Below, piece after piece: positions 1 to 6,723 of a stretch of 9,121 nucleotides of DNA. The notes below the pieces were generated by a model. That model ran no database searches. It saw nothing but the letters and a program-made list of their open reading frames with translations, and was not told the origin of the DNA. Position numbers and translations under genes: made by a program. The number at the start of each line of letters is the position of its first letter. Position 1 is the stretch's first letter. Origin of the DNA: an uncultured Thermomicrobiales bacterium (GTDB taxonomy: Bacteria > Chloroflexota > Chloroflexia > Thermomicrobiales > UBA6265); the NCBI GenBank assembly GCA_902806395.1, contig CADCWH010000014.1:1-9121 (forward strand), given 5' to 3'.

Positions 1-748
1 CGATATGGTCGCCATGTCGCAATTGATCGACGCCGCCGTGGCCTCTGAGCCGGACGGCCTGGTCGTCTCCGTACCCGATGCCGAGGCCCTGTCTCCGTCG
101 ATCCAGGCCGCGGTCGAGGCGGGCATCCCCGTCATCACGATGAACTCCGGCAGTGACGTCGCCGCCGAGCTGGGTGCCCTGAATCACGTTGGCCAGACCG
201 AGTACGAAGCTGGTGTCGGTGCCGGTGAGGCAATGGCCGAGGCTGGCGTCACCACCGCCATCTGCGTCAACCAGGAAGTCGGCAACGCCGGCCTCGACGC
301 CCGCTGTGAGGGCTTCACCGACGCTATCACCGAGGCCGGCGGCACCGTCGAGGTCCTCGCCGTCGAACTCACCAACCCGACCGAGGCCCAGCAGCGGGTC
401 GAGGCGGCCCTGACCGAGGACGAGACGATCAACGGTGTCCTGGCCCTCGGCCCGACTGGCGCCGTGCCGTCCCTGGCCGCAGTCCAGGCGTCCGACCGCG
501 CCGCCGACATCCAGCTCGCCACCTTCGACCTGTCCCCGGAGGTCCTGGAGGCCATTGCCGCGGGCGACATGCTGTTCGCGGTCGACCAGCAGCAGTACCT
601 GCAGGGCTACCTGCCGATCGTGCTGCTGACGCTGAACGCGACCAACCTCAACACCGTCGCCAACGACGTCATCATGACCGGTCCCGGCCTGGTTACCCAG
701 GAGAACGCCGAGCGCGTGATCGAGCTCTCCGAGGCTGGCACCCGCTAG
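1..748 (+). CDS. Sugar ABC transporter substrate-binding protein, 5'-truncated
   Basis: This is the C-terminal 248 or so residues of a periplasmic binding protein of the ribose/xylose-binding type (Peripla_BP_4-like). The frame is already open at base 2, so the real start, signal peptide and roughly the first 80-100 residues lie upstream. Visible family marks are the DGLVVSVPD strand, the [11 protein letters not shown] segment, the [10 protein letters not shown] segment that usually begins the second lobe, [10 protein letters not shown], and the closing-lobe DQQQYLQGY segment. In this family the protein binds a sugar or cyclitol outside the membrane and delivers it to the permease. The permease and ATPase follow on the same strand, which supports the call. 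The ligand cannot be read from the fragment; the IolE-like enzyme downstream hints at an inositol-like compound. The stop codon TAG is at 746-748. Confidence 0.9.
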   Translation, partial: DMVAMSQLIDAAVASEPDGLVVSVPDAEALSPSIQAAVEAGIPVITMNSGSDVAAELGALNHVGQTEYEAGVGAGEAMAEAGVTTAICVNQEVGNAGLDARCEGFTDAITEAGGTVEVLAVELTNPTEAQQRVEAALTEDETINGVLALGPTGAVPSLAAVQASDRAADIQLATFDLSPEVLEAIAAGDMLFAVDQQQYLQGYLPIVLLTLNATNLNTVANDVIMTGPGLVTQENAERVIELSEAGTR

Positions 749-756
749 TGTCCCCG

Positions 757-797
757 GGCGCGGTGCCTCGGGGAGGTCATCCCCTGGGCCCCGCGCC
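757..797 (+). repeat. Long intercistronic stem-loop 1 (after the binding-protein gene)
   Basis: Bases 757-774 pair with 780-797 around the 5-nt loop GGTCA. The stem has 16 pairs: seven perfect (GGCGCGG with CCGCGCC), one mismatch, four including a G-U, one mismatch, then five (GGGGA with TCCCC). It begins eight bases after the stop codon. No T-run follows, so it is not a textbook intrinsic terminator. In binding-protein operons such a hairpin commonly blocks 3' exonucleases and raises the level of the upstream message. That role is inferred here. Confidence 0.7.
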
Positions 798-811
798 ACC
801 GACCTTTCGCC

Positions 812-845
812 GACGGGGCGCTCGCGTCGACGCGAGCGCCCCGTC
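812..845 (+). repeat. 34-nt perfect palindrome between binding-protein and permease genes
   Basis: Bases 812-828 (GACGGGGCGCTCGCGTC) are the exact reverse complement of 829-845, with no spacer. As RNA it would form a 15-bp stem closed by a TCGA loop. It ends eight bases before the permease SD (854-859), so it could act as a partial terminator, an mRNA stabiliser or a control on permease translation. As DNA it could bind a dimeric regulator, though arms this long and GC-rich look more like an RNA hairpin. No T-run follows. Confidence 0.75.
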
Positions 846-862
846 CCCTGTCCGGAGGTCAC

Positions 863-1933
863 ATGGCGACGTCCGCACCGATGGGTAGCCGGGTGCCCAC
901 GTCCGTTCCCGACGAGCGTGTCGCCCGGACCGGTCTACTCCAGCGACTGCTGGTCCGGCCGGAGATGGGGTCCTTCGCCGGAGCCGTGGTCGTCTGGATC
1001 TTTTTCGCAATCCTGGCCGGCGACAGTGGCTTTCTCCGGCTGACCGGGGTGGCGTCGTACCTTGAGGTCTCTGCCGAGCTCGGCATCCTGGCGGTGGCCG
1101 TCGCCCTGCTGATGATCGGGGGCGAGTTCGACCTCTCGATCGGCTCGATGCTCGGCGCGTGTGGCATGATCGTGGCCATCTTCCCGACCGAGTTCGGTTG
1201 GGGGATCTGGCCAGCGATCCTGGCCTCCCTCGCCTTCGCCCTCGCCGTCGGCGCCATGAATGGCTACCTCGTGCTCCGCACCGGGTTGCCGTCGTTCATC
1301 ATCACCCTCGGCACCCTGTTCATCATCCGCGGCGCCACCCTCGCCTTCACCCGGCTCCTCACCGGTCGCACCCAGGTGGGTGGTGTGGACGACGCACCGG
1401 GCTATGCCACCGCCCACGACATCTTCGCCAGCGAGATCGGCATCGGCCGGGCCAACTTCCCGATCTCGATCGCCTGGTGGGCCGTGATCGCGGGGATCGC
1501 GACCTGGATCCTGCTCCGGACCTCGTTCGGGAACTGGATCTTCGGTGTCGGCGGCAGCCTCCAGGCCGCCCGCAACGTCGGCGTCCCGATCAAGGCCGTC
1601 AAGATCCTCCTGTTCATGGGCACCGCCGCCGCGGCCTGGCTCATCGCGGTGATCCAGGTGGTGACGTTCCGCGGTGCCGATGTCCTCCGCGGCCAGGGTC
1701 AGGAGTTCAACGCCATCATCGCCGTCGTCGTCGGCGGCACCCTGCTCACCGGCGGTTACGGCTCCGCGATCGGTGCCGTCTTCGGCGCCCTGATCTTCGG
1801 AATGGTCCGCCAGGGCATCGTCTTTGCCGGCATCGATGCCGACTGGTTCCAAGTCTTCCTCGGCGTCATGCTGTTGGTCGCCGTGCTGATCAACCGTTGG
1901 GTCCGGACCCGGGCCACGGAGGCTCGCCGATGA
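863..1933 (+). CDS. Sugar ABC transporter permease (ribose type)
   Basis: This 356-residue inner-membrane permease belongs to the BPD_transp_2 family (RbsC/XylH/FrcC-like), of the usual length. Residues 1-35 look cytoplasmic and are followed by about nine or ten hydrophobic segments. Family marks are [11 protein letters not shown] (87-96), [14 protein letters not shown] (141-154), the [13 protein letters not shown] loop (230-242) that resembles the ATPase-contacting region, and [20 protein letters not shown] (281-300). The ATG at 863 has GGAGGT at 854-859 with a 3-nt gap. Its stop overlaps the ATPase start by four bases (ATGA), indicating translational coupling. It should form the channel for the substrate captured by the binding protein upstream. 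The spacer before it is heavily structured, which may lower its expression relative to the binding protein. Confidence 0.95.
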   Translation: MATSAPMGSRVPTSVPDERVARTGLLQRLLVRPEMGSFAGAVVVWIFFAILAGDSGFLRLTGVASYLEVSAELGILAVAVALLMIGGEFDLSIGSMLGACGMIVAIFPTEFGWGIWPAILASLAFALAVGAMNGYLVLRTGLPSFIITLGTLFIIRGATLAFTRLLTGRTQVGGVDDAPGYATAHDIFASEIGIGRANFPISIAWWAVIAGIATWILLRTSFGNWIFGVGGSLQAARNVGVPIKAVKILLFMGTAAAAWLIAVIQVVTFRGADVLRGQGQEFNAIIAVVVGGTLLTGGYGSAIGAVFGALIFGMVRQGIVFAGIDADWFQVFLGVMLLVAVLINRWVRTRATEARR

Positions 1934-2850
1934 GCGCCACCTTGTCGCCGGTCCCGTCGAGTCCTCCGGTTCCCCTCGACGGGACCGGACGAGTCCCGCT
2001 CTTGGAAGTCCAGAACGTCTCGAAGTACTTCGGGGGAGTGATCGCCCTGGCGGACATCTCGATGGATGTGCACGCCGGCGAGGTGATGTGCCTGCTGGGG
2101 GACAATGGTGCCGGCAAGTCGACCTTGATCAAGGTCTTCTCCGGCGTCCACCGGCCGACTTCCGGCCGGTTCCTGATCGAGGGGCAGGAGGTCAACTTCT
2201 CCTCCCCCCGGGATGCCCTCGCGGCGGGCATCGCCACCGTCTACCAGGACCTGGCGATGATCCCCCTGATGAGCATCTCGCGGAATTTCTTCCTGGGGGC
2301 CGAGCCGACCGTCGGCTGGGGGCCGTTCCGCCGCTTCGACGTCGCGCGGGCCGGCCAGGTCACCCGGGACGAACTGGCCAAGATGGGCATCCGCCTGCGC
2401 GACACCGACCAGCCGGTCGGCACCCTCTCCGGCGGCGAGCGGCAGTCGGTCGCCATCGCCCGGGCCGTGTACTTCGGGGCCAAGATCCTGATCCTCGACG
2501 AGCCGACCGCCGCCCTCGGCGTCAAGGAGGCGGGCGTCGTCCTCAGGTATATCGCCCAGGCCCGTGCCCGCGGCCTCGGGGTGATCTTCATCACCCACAA
2601 CGTCCACCACGCCTACCCGATCGGGGATCGCTTCACCCTGCTCAATCGAGGCCGCTCATACGGCACCTTTCGCAAGGATGAAGTCAGTCGGGAGGAGGTC
2701 GTCGAGATGATGGCCGGCGGCGAAGAGTTGGAGGAACTGGCCCACGAATTGGAGGAGTTCGCCCACACCGACCGCCAGACCAGCGCGAATCTCACCACCG
2801 GCCCGGGCCGGAACACGGCGCACGACACCGTCGACCTCCGCCCGTCGTGA
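1930..2850 (+). CDS. Sugar ABC transporter ATP-binding protein, single-domain
   Basis: This 306-residue ABC ATPase powers the importer. Motifs are Walker [10 protein letters not shown] (57-65), Q-loop Q106, signature LSGGE (166-170), Walker B ILILDE (186-191) and H-loop H223 in FITHN. The ATG at 1930 overlaps the permease stop and has GGAGG at 1918-1922 with a 7-nt spacer. The frame is open upstream to 1159, but that part is a shadow of the permease. Unlike the double-domain RbsA/MglA/XylG type of about 500 residues, it has one nucleotide-binding domain, like FrcA-type ATPases, and would work as a homodimer. The first 22 residues are Pro/Ser-rich. The last 45 or so carry an acidic run ([12 protein letters not shown]) and then a polar tail, both outside the core fold. 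The substrate class is sugar or cyclitol by family. Confidence 0.93.
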   Translation: MSATLSPVPSSPPVPLDGTGRVPLLEVQNVSKYFGGVIALADISMDVHAGEVMCLLGDNGAGKSTLIKVFSGVHRPTSGRFLIEGQEVNFSSPRDALAAGIATVYQDLAMIPLMSISRNFFLGAEPTVGWGPFRRFDVARAGQVTRDELAKMGIRLRDTDQPVGTLSGGERQSVAIARAVYFGAKILILDEPTAALGVKEAGVVLRYIAQARARGLGVIFITHNVHHAYPIGDRFTLLNRGRSYGTFRKDEVSREEVVEMMAGGEELEELAHELEEFAHTDRQTSANLTTGPGRNTAHDTVDLRPS

Positions 2851-2874
2851 GCCACGGGCGATCATGTCCGTGGC
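2851..2874 (+). terminator. Hairpin directly after the transporter operon
   Basis: GCCACGG (2851-2857) pairs with CCGTGGC (2868-2874). Three more pairs (G-U, C-G, G-U) close on an ATCA tetraloop. It starts at the base after the ATPase stop. No U-tract follows, so it may be a 3'-end-protecting hairpin or a weak or Rho-assisted end rather than a classical terminator. Confidence 0.35.
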
Positions 2875-2968
2875 AACAGACGACGTGCCCGATCCCACCG
2901 TGGCCACCCCGTCTCGGCGAACTGGCGGCTCAGCCCGGCGGGAGACCGCACACGACCCCTCTCCCAGC

Positions 2969-2974
2969 TAAAAT
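2969..2974 (+). promoter_or_regulatory. Possible -10 box (TAAAAT)
   Basis: TAAAAT matches TATAAT at five of six positions and stands out in a very GC-rich spacer. No -35 hexamer is visible 16-18 bp upstream and there is no extended -10 TG. If real, it would give a leader of about 265 nt before the IolE-like TTG start. Weak candidate. Confidence 0.2.
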
Positions 2975-3029
2975 GCTCCTCAGAGATCGGCAGGACGACC
3001 GGGCTCGCCGCGTCGAGCCATCGGTTCAC

Positions 3030-3057
3030 CGGTCGGCCGCGACCGTTTGGCGAAACG
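3030..3057 (+). promoter_or_regulatory. Adjoining inverted repeats, possible operator
   Basis: CGGTCG-GCCG-CGACCG (3030-3045) is followed, with a 2-base overlap, by CGTTT-GGCG-AAACG (3044-3057). Two palindromes sharing bases about 200 bp upstream of a sugar-catabolism gene could be a repressor site such as those of LacI- or GntR-type regulators. No regulator gene is in the window and the sequence does not match a consensus I can name. Hexamer-length palindromes also arise by chance in GC-rich DNA. Confidence 0.25.
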
Positions 3058-3232
3058 CGAATTCGACACGGACAGGACCGGACGAGTGCCCCATGATACG
3101 TCGATGACGCAGCAGATCGGATCCAGCTCGCAGACGGCCCAGGGCGTCGTCACGGGGATGACGAGGTCTCGCGTCCCGTCGCCCGGATCTGCCCCGGACG
3201 ACGATGGCGCGCGCCCCCACCCGACCGGTGAC

Positions 3233-3250
3233 GGGGAGGTGGGATCATTG
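3233..3250 (+). promoter_or_regulatory. Ribosome binding site deciding a TTG start
   Basis: GGGGAGGT at 3233-3240 sits seven bases before TTG 3248-3250, the best SD spacing in this frame. It places the IolE-like start 201 bases inside the longest possible frame. An in-frame GTG at 3239 overlaps the SD itself and is unlikely. Confidence 0.75.
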
Positions 3251-4183
3251 GCGGCCGGGATCCGGATCGCCAACGCCCCCTGCTCCTGGGGAGCACTCGA
3301 ATTCGAGGGGATGGCCGCCGAGCCCGTGCCCTGGGAACGCATGCTCGACGAACTGGCCGAGACGGGCTACGTCGGCACCGACCTCGGGGACTGGGGGTAT
3401 CTACCGACCCACCCCGCCACCCTGCGGGCCGAGTTGGACCGCCGTGGTTTGGATCTGGTCAGCGCCTTCGTACCAGTCGCCTTCAGTGACCCCGCCGCCC
3501 ATGCCCCCGGCCTGGACCACGCCCTGCGCGTTGCCCGGCTGCTGGCTGAGGCCAGCGGTGAGCAGGCTGCCCCGGCTCGCCTCGTCCTTGCCGACGATAA
3601 CGGCACGGATCCCATTCGGACCAGGCACGCGGGTCGGATCACCCCGGAGATGGAACTGGCCGATGACGACTGGCGCGTCTTCGCCCACGGTGTCGAGGAG
3701 GTCGCCCGGGCCGTCTTTGCCCAGACCGGTGTCCGTACCCTGTTTCACCACCACTGCGCCGGTTATGTCGAGACACCGGCGGAGATCGACCGGTTCCTCG
3801 ACCTGACCGACCCGGACCTCGTCGGCCTCGTCTTCGACACCGGCCATTACGCCTTCGGCAGCGGAGCACCGGCCGAGGTCGATCTCGGCGACGCGATCGA
3901 CCGTCACGCCGGTCGCATCCACCTCGTCCACGCCAAGGACTGTGACCCGACCGTGGCCGGACGGGCCCGGGCCCAGAACTGGGACTACTTCGACGCGGTC
4001 CGGCATGGGGTCTTCTGCGAACTCGGCCGGGGGGCGGTCGATTTTGACGCCGTCATTGGGTACCTGGCCTGTCACGCCTACGGTGGCTGGATCGTCGTCG
4101 AACAGGATGTCCTCCCGGGCCTCGGATCACCACGGGAGAGCGCCGCCCGGAATCGGGTCACCCTTGCCGGTCTCGGTCTCTGA
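3248..4183 (+). CDS. IolE-like sugar isomerase/dehydratase (xylose isomerase-like TIM barrel)
   Basis: This 311-residue cytoplasmic protein has the xylose isomerase-like TIM-barrel fold (AP_endonuc_2 superfamily). The start IANAPCSWG (7-15) is typical of IolE, the 2-keto-myo-inositol dehydratase. Likely metal or active-site segments are FHHHC (166-170), FDTGH (196-200, D197 and H200), HLVHAKD (225-231) and VVEQD (283-287, E285). I chose TTG 3248 because GGGGAGGT (3233-3240) lies seven bases upstream, the homologous N-terminus begins at once, and the length then matches the usual 290-310. An ATG at 3104 and a TTG at 3047 would add unconserved residues. It follows the sugar importer on the same strand, so it probably acts on the imported compound or a derivative. 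It could instead be a related epimerase/isomerase (hydroxypyruvate isomerase or tagatose epimerase-like), so no gene symbol is given. Confidence 0.85.
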   Translation: MAAGIRIANAPCSWGALEFEGMAAEPVPWERMLDELAETGYVGTDLGDWGYLPTHPATLRAELDRRGLDLVSAFVPVAFSDPAAHAPGLDHALRVARLLAEASGEQAAPARLVLADDNGTDPIRTRHAGRITPEMELADDDWRVFAHGVEEVARAVFAQTGVRTLFHHHCAGYVETPAEIDRFLDLTDPDLVGLVFDTGHYAFGSGAPAEVDLGDAIDRHAGRIHLVHAKDCDPTVAGRARAQNWDYFDAVRHGVFCELGRGAVDFDAVIGYLACHAYGGWIVVEQDVLPGLGSPRESAARNRVTLAGLGL

Positions 4184-4471
4184 TCACGTCACTCCCCGGG
4201 AAATGATCTGGTGGGGCGTCTATCTGCTCGCCCGAAACCTCTCTACCTCGATACGCGGAGCGCTCTCGGCACCCGCGGCGCGGACGGTTCATGGGAGATG
4301 ACGGCGCCTGATCCGGAGATGGCATGCCAGGCGGCGGTCATCCCACCGTCTCTGATCGTCGCCTGGATGGTCGCCCCATCAATGACTCGATGGGTCCGGT
4401 CGTGCTGGGAGCGGCCCATCCCCGAAGGCGGAAGACTCGACTTGGCGGGTCAAGATCCCCTTGATCGCCAG

Positions 4472-4561
4472 TTACCCCACGATGGCCAGAATTCCGATTG
4501 CCGCGACGATCACGCCGGGGGCCACGGATATCCAGCGGGCCAACCGCCCCGCGACGAGCAT
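4472..4561 (-). CDS. Possible 29-residue single-span membrane peptide
   Basis: On the minus strand an ATG at 4561 is preceded by GGGAG with a 5-nt spacer and opens a 29-codon ORF ending in TAA (4474-4472). The peptide starts MLVAGRLARW, with two Arg, and then has the hydrophobic run ISVAPGVIVAAIGILAIVG to its end. That is the layout of a small membrane protein with a positive N-terminal side. An ATG at 4573 would add four residues. The frame is open further upstream but reads as low-complexity sequence there. I recognise no family, no promoter is evident and the ORF is very short, so this is speculative. Confidence 0.2.
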   Translation of the reverse strand: MLVAGRLARWISVAPGVIVAAIGILAIVG

Positions 4562-4807
4562 GCTGGCTCCCATGGCCGAGGGCGACGACACGCCACCACG
4601 GATCCGCACCGAGGGTTGGGGCACCCGGGCGGGACGTTGGACCGACCGTGACGATGGAGCTGACGGCACTGCCACGGGGCGCCCTAACTCAGACACATGC
4701 CATGCTGTGTATGCACTCTGCCGGGCAGACCTCACGAGGCGAGGCGACGCGGCCGTCCTGGTGCTGCAAACGGAGGGTGGACCGCGATTCCCGAGCCATC
4801 TCCTAAC

Positions 4808-4840
4808 GGTCCCGGCGGGATTCATCAGCCCGACGGGACT
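4808..4840 (+). repeat. Imperfect inverted repeat / hairpin
   Basis: GTCCCG (4809-4814) pairs with CGGGAC (4834-4839). After one G/A mismatch, CGGG (4816-4819) pairs with CCCG (4829-4832), leaving a 9-nt loop; a G-U pair extends the base to 4808/4840. It lies about 75 bases upstream of the helicase promoter candidate. No T-run follows. It could be a terminator-like hairpin for upstream transcription, or fortuitous. Confidence 0.4.
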
Positions 4841-4912
4841 CCATAGGAACGTCGGGTGTCCGAACCACCGTCGTGGGCCAGGGGCATGGGGCGGAGTCCG
4901 GGGTGCTCACCG

Positions 4913-4921
4913 TGGTATACT
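4913..4921 (+). promoter_or_regulatory. Extended -10 promoter of the DEAD-box helicase gene
   Basis: TGG-TATACT: the -10 box TATACT (4916-4921) matches TATAAT at five of six positions and is preceded by TG one base upstream, the extended -10 form that can work with a poor -35. No good -35 hexamer is visible 16-18 bp upstream. The start of transcription would fall near 4928, leaving a leader of about 170 nt before the helicase ATG. Confidence 0.5.
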
Positions 4922-4927
4922 GTCAGT

Positions 4928-5100
4928 AATAGCTCGGGGTGCGCGGGTTCGCCGCGCAACAGTACGCCATCTGCCCTTCCCTCACGCGCGGCGTCGGGGC
5001 CGTCGAGCCGTACTGACCGGCCGTCGGTCTCTTGCTCACGAATCGGGACGTTTCCCGGTTCGAATCACCATGCCGCCGCGCCCGTTGAGGTTCATCCGAT
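4928..5100 (+). promoter_or_regulatory. Hairpin-rich 5' leader of the DEAD-box helicase mRNA
   Basis: Several local stems lie between the extended -10 and the ATG. TGCGCGG (4940-4946) pairs with CCGCGCA (4952-4958) over loop GTTCG. CAGTACG (4960-4966) pairs at long range with CGTACTG (5009-5015). GACCG (5015-5019) pairs with CGGTC (5025-5029). CGAATCGGGA (5039-5048) pairs with TCCCGGTTCG (5053-5062), ten pairs with one wobble over a CGTT loop. The SD GAGGT (5087-5091) comes after the last stem. Long structured leaders are known for cold-inducible and autoregulated RNA helicase mRNAs, so control by folding or by the helicase itself is plausible. I recognise no described RNA family. Confidence 0.45.
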
Positions 5101-6666
5101 ATGTCCGTCGCCACACTCGATCGTCCGGCCAGCGCGGCCGGGGTTGTCGGGGCGCGTGCCGCGTCCTTCGCCGACCTGCCGATCGCCGTCGAGACACTCG
5201 ACGCACTCACCGCTACCGGGATCAGCGTCCCGACACCGATCCAGGCCCAGACGATCCCCGTCCTCTTGGGAGGCCGCGACGTGATCGGTCAGGCTCGAAC
5301 CGGTTCGGGCAAGACCCTCGCCTTCAGCATCCCGCTGGTCGAGCGTCTCGATCCCTCGATCAACGCCGTCCAGGCCCTGATCCTGACCCCCACCCGGGAG
5401 CTGGCGGTCCAGATCGGGAGCGTCATCGACCCCCTGATCGCCCGCCGCCGGCTGCGCTCCGTCCAGATCTTCGGTGGCCGCGCGATGGGTCCGCAGCGAG
5501 ATGCCATCCGCCGCGGCGCCCACATCGTGATCGGCACCCCCGGCCGGGTCCTCGACCTGATCGGTCAGGGTGCCCTGCGCCTCGATGGCGTCCGCTTCCT
5601 GGTCCTGGACGAGGCCGACGAGATGCTCGACCGGGGCTTCGCGCCCGATGTCGAGCGGATCATCCGCCGCACGCCGTCCAGTCGCCAGACGGCCCTCTTC
5701 TCGGCCACCATGCCGCCCTGGGTCCGCCAGACCGCCGACCAGCACCTGCGAGAGCCGGTCGTGGTGGCGGTCGACACCAAGCCCGAGGACATCCCCGCGA
5801 TCGAGCACGTCGCCTACATGGTCGACGCGACTCGCAAGATGGAGATCCTCGAATCTCTGCTGGACTACCGGCAGGAGGGATCGATCCTGGTCTTCGGCCG
5901 GACCAAGCACGGCGTCAAGAAGATCGCCCGCCAGCTCGAGATGGCCGGGTACCCCGTGGTCGCGCTCCAGGGCAACCTCTCGCAGAATGCCCGTGACCGG
6001 GCCATGGAGCAGTTCCGCTCCGGCGAGGCGCCGATCCTGATCGCCACGAATGTGGCTGCGCGTGGACTGGATGTCAGCGACATCTTCCTGGTCGTCAACC
6101 TGGAGCTGCCAGAATCGCCCGAACTGCTGACGCACCGCGTCGGCCGCACGGGGCGGATGGGCCGCGAGGGTCGCGCGATCACCCTGATCTCACCGGATGA
6201 GAACGGGAAGTGGCGCCAGTTGCAGCGTGGCCTGGGCCGCCAGATCCCGCTCGCTCCCTGGAAGGGGCCCACGGCCGCCCTGGGCCTCGACGCAGATGCC
6301 CCCATCGCCCCGCGGCGGGCCGTGCCGGTCGCCGCGACTCGCGATGTGGATGCCGGACGCGGTTCGCAAGGTGCCACCCGGCGCGGTGGGACGCCCACCC
6401 GGGGCTCCCGTCCCGACCCGGTCGATGCCTGGCAGAGCCGGTCCACCCGCGCCCGCCCCGGCGCCGAGCGGGACCGGGACCGCTCGGTCCAAGCCCGCTT
6501 CGGCCGCGACGTGCGCCCCACGTCGGGTCCGGTCGAGCGCTCCCTGACCGAGGTGACCTGCTCCCGCTGCGGCGCCCCGACCACGGTGCCCTTCGTGCCT
6601 GACCCATCCCGCCCCGTCTTCTGCAAGGATTGCTTCCAGCCGGCCCCGCGCCGGGGTCGGGGCTAA
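5101..6666 (+). CDS. DEAD-box ATP-dependent RNA helicase with C-terminal CxxC-x17-CxxC zinc ribbon
   Basis: This 521-residue RNA helicase unwinds or remodels RNA duplexes using ATP. Motifs in order are the Q-motif region (SFADLPI and GISVPTPIQAQ, about 22-49), motif I ARTGSGKT (65-72), Ia PTRELA, TPGR, motif II DEAD (170-173), motif III SAT (201-203), motif V NVAARGLD and motif VI HRVGRTGR (345-352). The two RecA domains end near residue 375. An Arg/Gly/Pro-rich, probably disordered tail follows to about 480. The end carries C487-xx-C490 and C508-xx-C511 separated by 17 residues, a zinc-ribbon type I associate with Chloroflexota proteins. ATG 5101 is chosen for the SD GAGGT at 5087-5091; the longer frame upstream is another frame's shadow. 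Ribosome assembly, cold adaptation or mRNA decay are the usual roles. The tail probably binds RNA and the zinc ribbon may bind RNA or a partner. Confidence 0.95.
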   Translation: MSVATLDRPASAAGVVGARAASFADLPIAVETLDALTATGISVPTPIQAQTIPVLLGGRDVIGQARTGSGKTLAFSIPLVERLDPSINAVQALILTPTRELAVQIGSVIDPLIARRRLRSVQIFGGRAMGPQRDAIRRGAHIVIGTPGRVLDLIGQGALRLDGVRFLVLDEADEMLDRGFAPDVERIIRRTPSSRQTALFSATMPPWVRQTADQHLREPVVVAVDTKPEDIPAIEHVAYMVDATRKMEILESLLDYRQEGSILVFGRTKHGVKKIARQLEMAGYPVVALQGNLSQNARDRAMEQFRSGEAPILIATNVAARGLDVSDIFLVVNLELPESPELLTHRVGRTGRMGREGRAITLISPDENGKWRQLQRGLGRQIPLAPWKGPTAALGLDADAPIAPRRAVPVAATRDVDAGRGSQGATRRGGTPTRGSRPDPVDAWQSRSTRARPGAERDRDRSVQARFGRDVRPTSGPVERSLTEVTCSRCGAPTTVPFVPDPSRPVFCKDCFQPAPRRGRG

Positions 6667-6677
6667 CCGGCATCGTC

Positions 6678-6717
6678 CCGGGTCGTTCTCCGTCTGTGAT
6701 GGCGTGGGACGACCCGG
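6678..6717 (+). repeat. 9-bp inverted repeat downstream of the helicase gene
   Basis: CCGGGTCGT (6678-6686) and ACGACCCGG (6709-6717) are exact reverse complements around a 22-nt loop. An alternative, mutually exclusive pairing is TCGTCCC (6673-6679) with GGGACGA (6706-6712). It begins eleven bases after the helicase stop and ends six bases before the TATACT box. It could be a terminator-like hairpin for the helicase transcript or an operator for the next gene. No U-tract is present. Confidence 0.45.
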
Positions 6718-6723
6718 CGAACG

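Larger units (their letters stand above)
2875..3247 (+). other. Non-coding spacer before the IolE-like gene, with candidate regulatory sites
   Basis: No gene is supported here. The IolE-like frame stays open back to a TTG at 3047, but the translated stretch is Ser/Pro/Asp-rich, resembles no domain and lacks an SD. The spacer holds an isolated AT-rich TAAAAT patch (2969-2974) and two adjoining inverted repeats (3030-3045 and 3044-3057). This suggests that the IolE-like gene has its own promoter or control as well as any read-through from the transporter operon. Confidence 0.4.
4184..4912. other. Gene-poor intergenic region
   Basis: About 730 bases with no convincing large gene. A long + frame running from 4461 into the helicase region is the helicase's shadow and is Arg/Pro-rich throughout. 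The other frames encode low-complexity Arg/Ser/Pro peptides with no recognisable domain. Visible structure consists of a hairpin at 4808-4840, a 13-nt palindrome (TCTGCC-G-GGCAGA, 4717-4729) and a small hydrophobic ORF on the minus strand (4472-4561). No tRNA-like fold was found. Confidence 0.5.

Noticed and set aside
935..1852. 305-aa open frame on the minus strand opposite the permease
   Set aside because: Asp/Glu/Gly/Arg-rich, low-complexity translation with no domain, lying wholly opposite a clear permease gene; typical antisense shadow in GC-rich DNA.
1159..1929. Upstream extension of the ATPase frame
   Set aside because: Overlaps the permease in another frame and reads as His/Arg/Pro-rich noise; ATG 1930 has a strong SD and the family N-terminus.
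2847..3107. 86-aa + strand frame starting in the ATPase stop region
   Set aside because: No SD, no recognisable domain, Pro/Arg-rich; the spacer shows hairpins instead of coding character.
5054..5066. tRNA T-loop-like string (GGTTCGAATC) just upstream of the helicase
   Set aside because: The flanks cannot form a T-stem (only the G-C next to the loop pairs), no acceptor or anticodon arm fits, and these bases instead form the 10-pair hairpin at 5039-5062.
4461..5996. 511-aa + strand frame running through the intergenic region into the helicase gene
   Set aside because: Arg/Pro-rich noise; overlaps the helicase coding sequence in another frame and shows no domain or SD-supported start.
5092..6135. 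347-aa minus-strand frame opposite the helicase
   Set aside because: Acidic low-complexity translation, codon shadow of the helicase core motifs.
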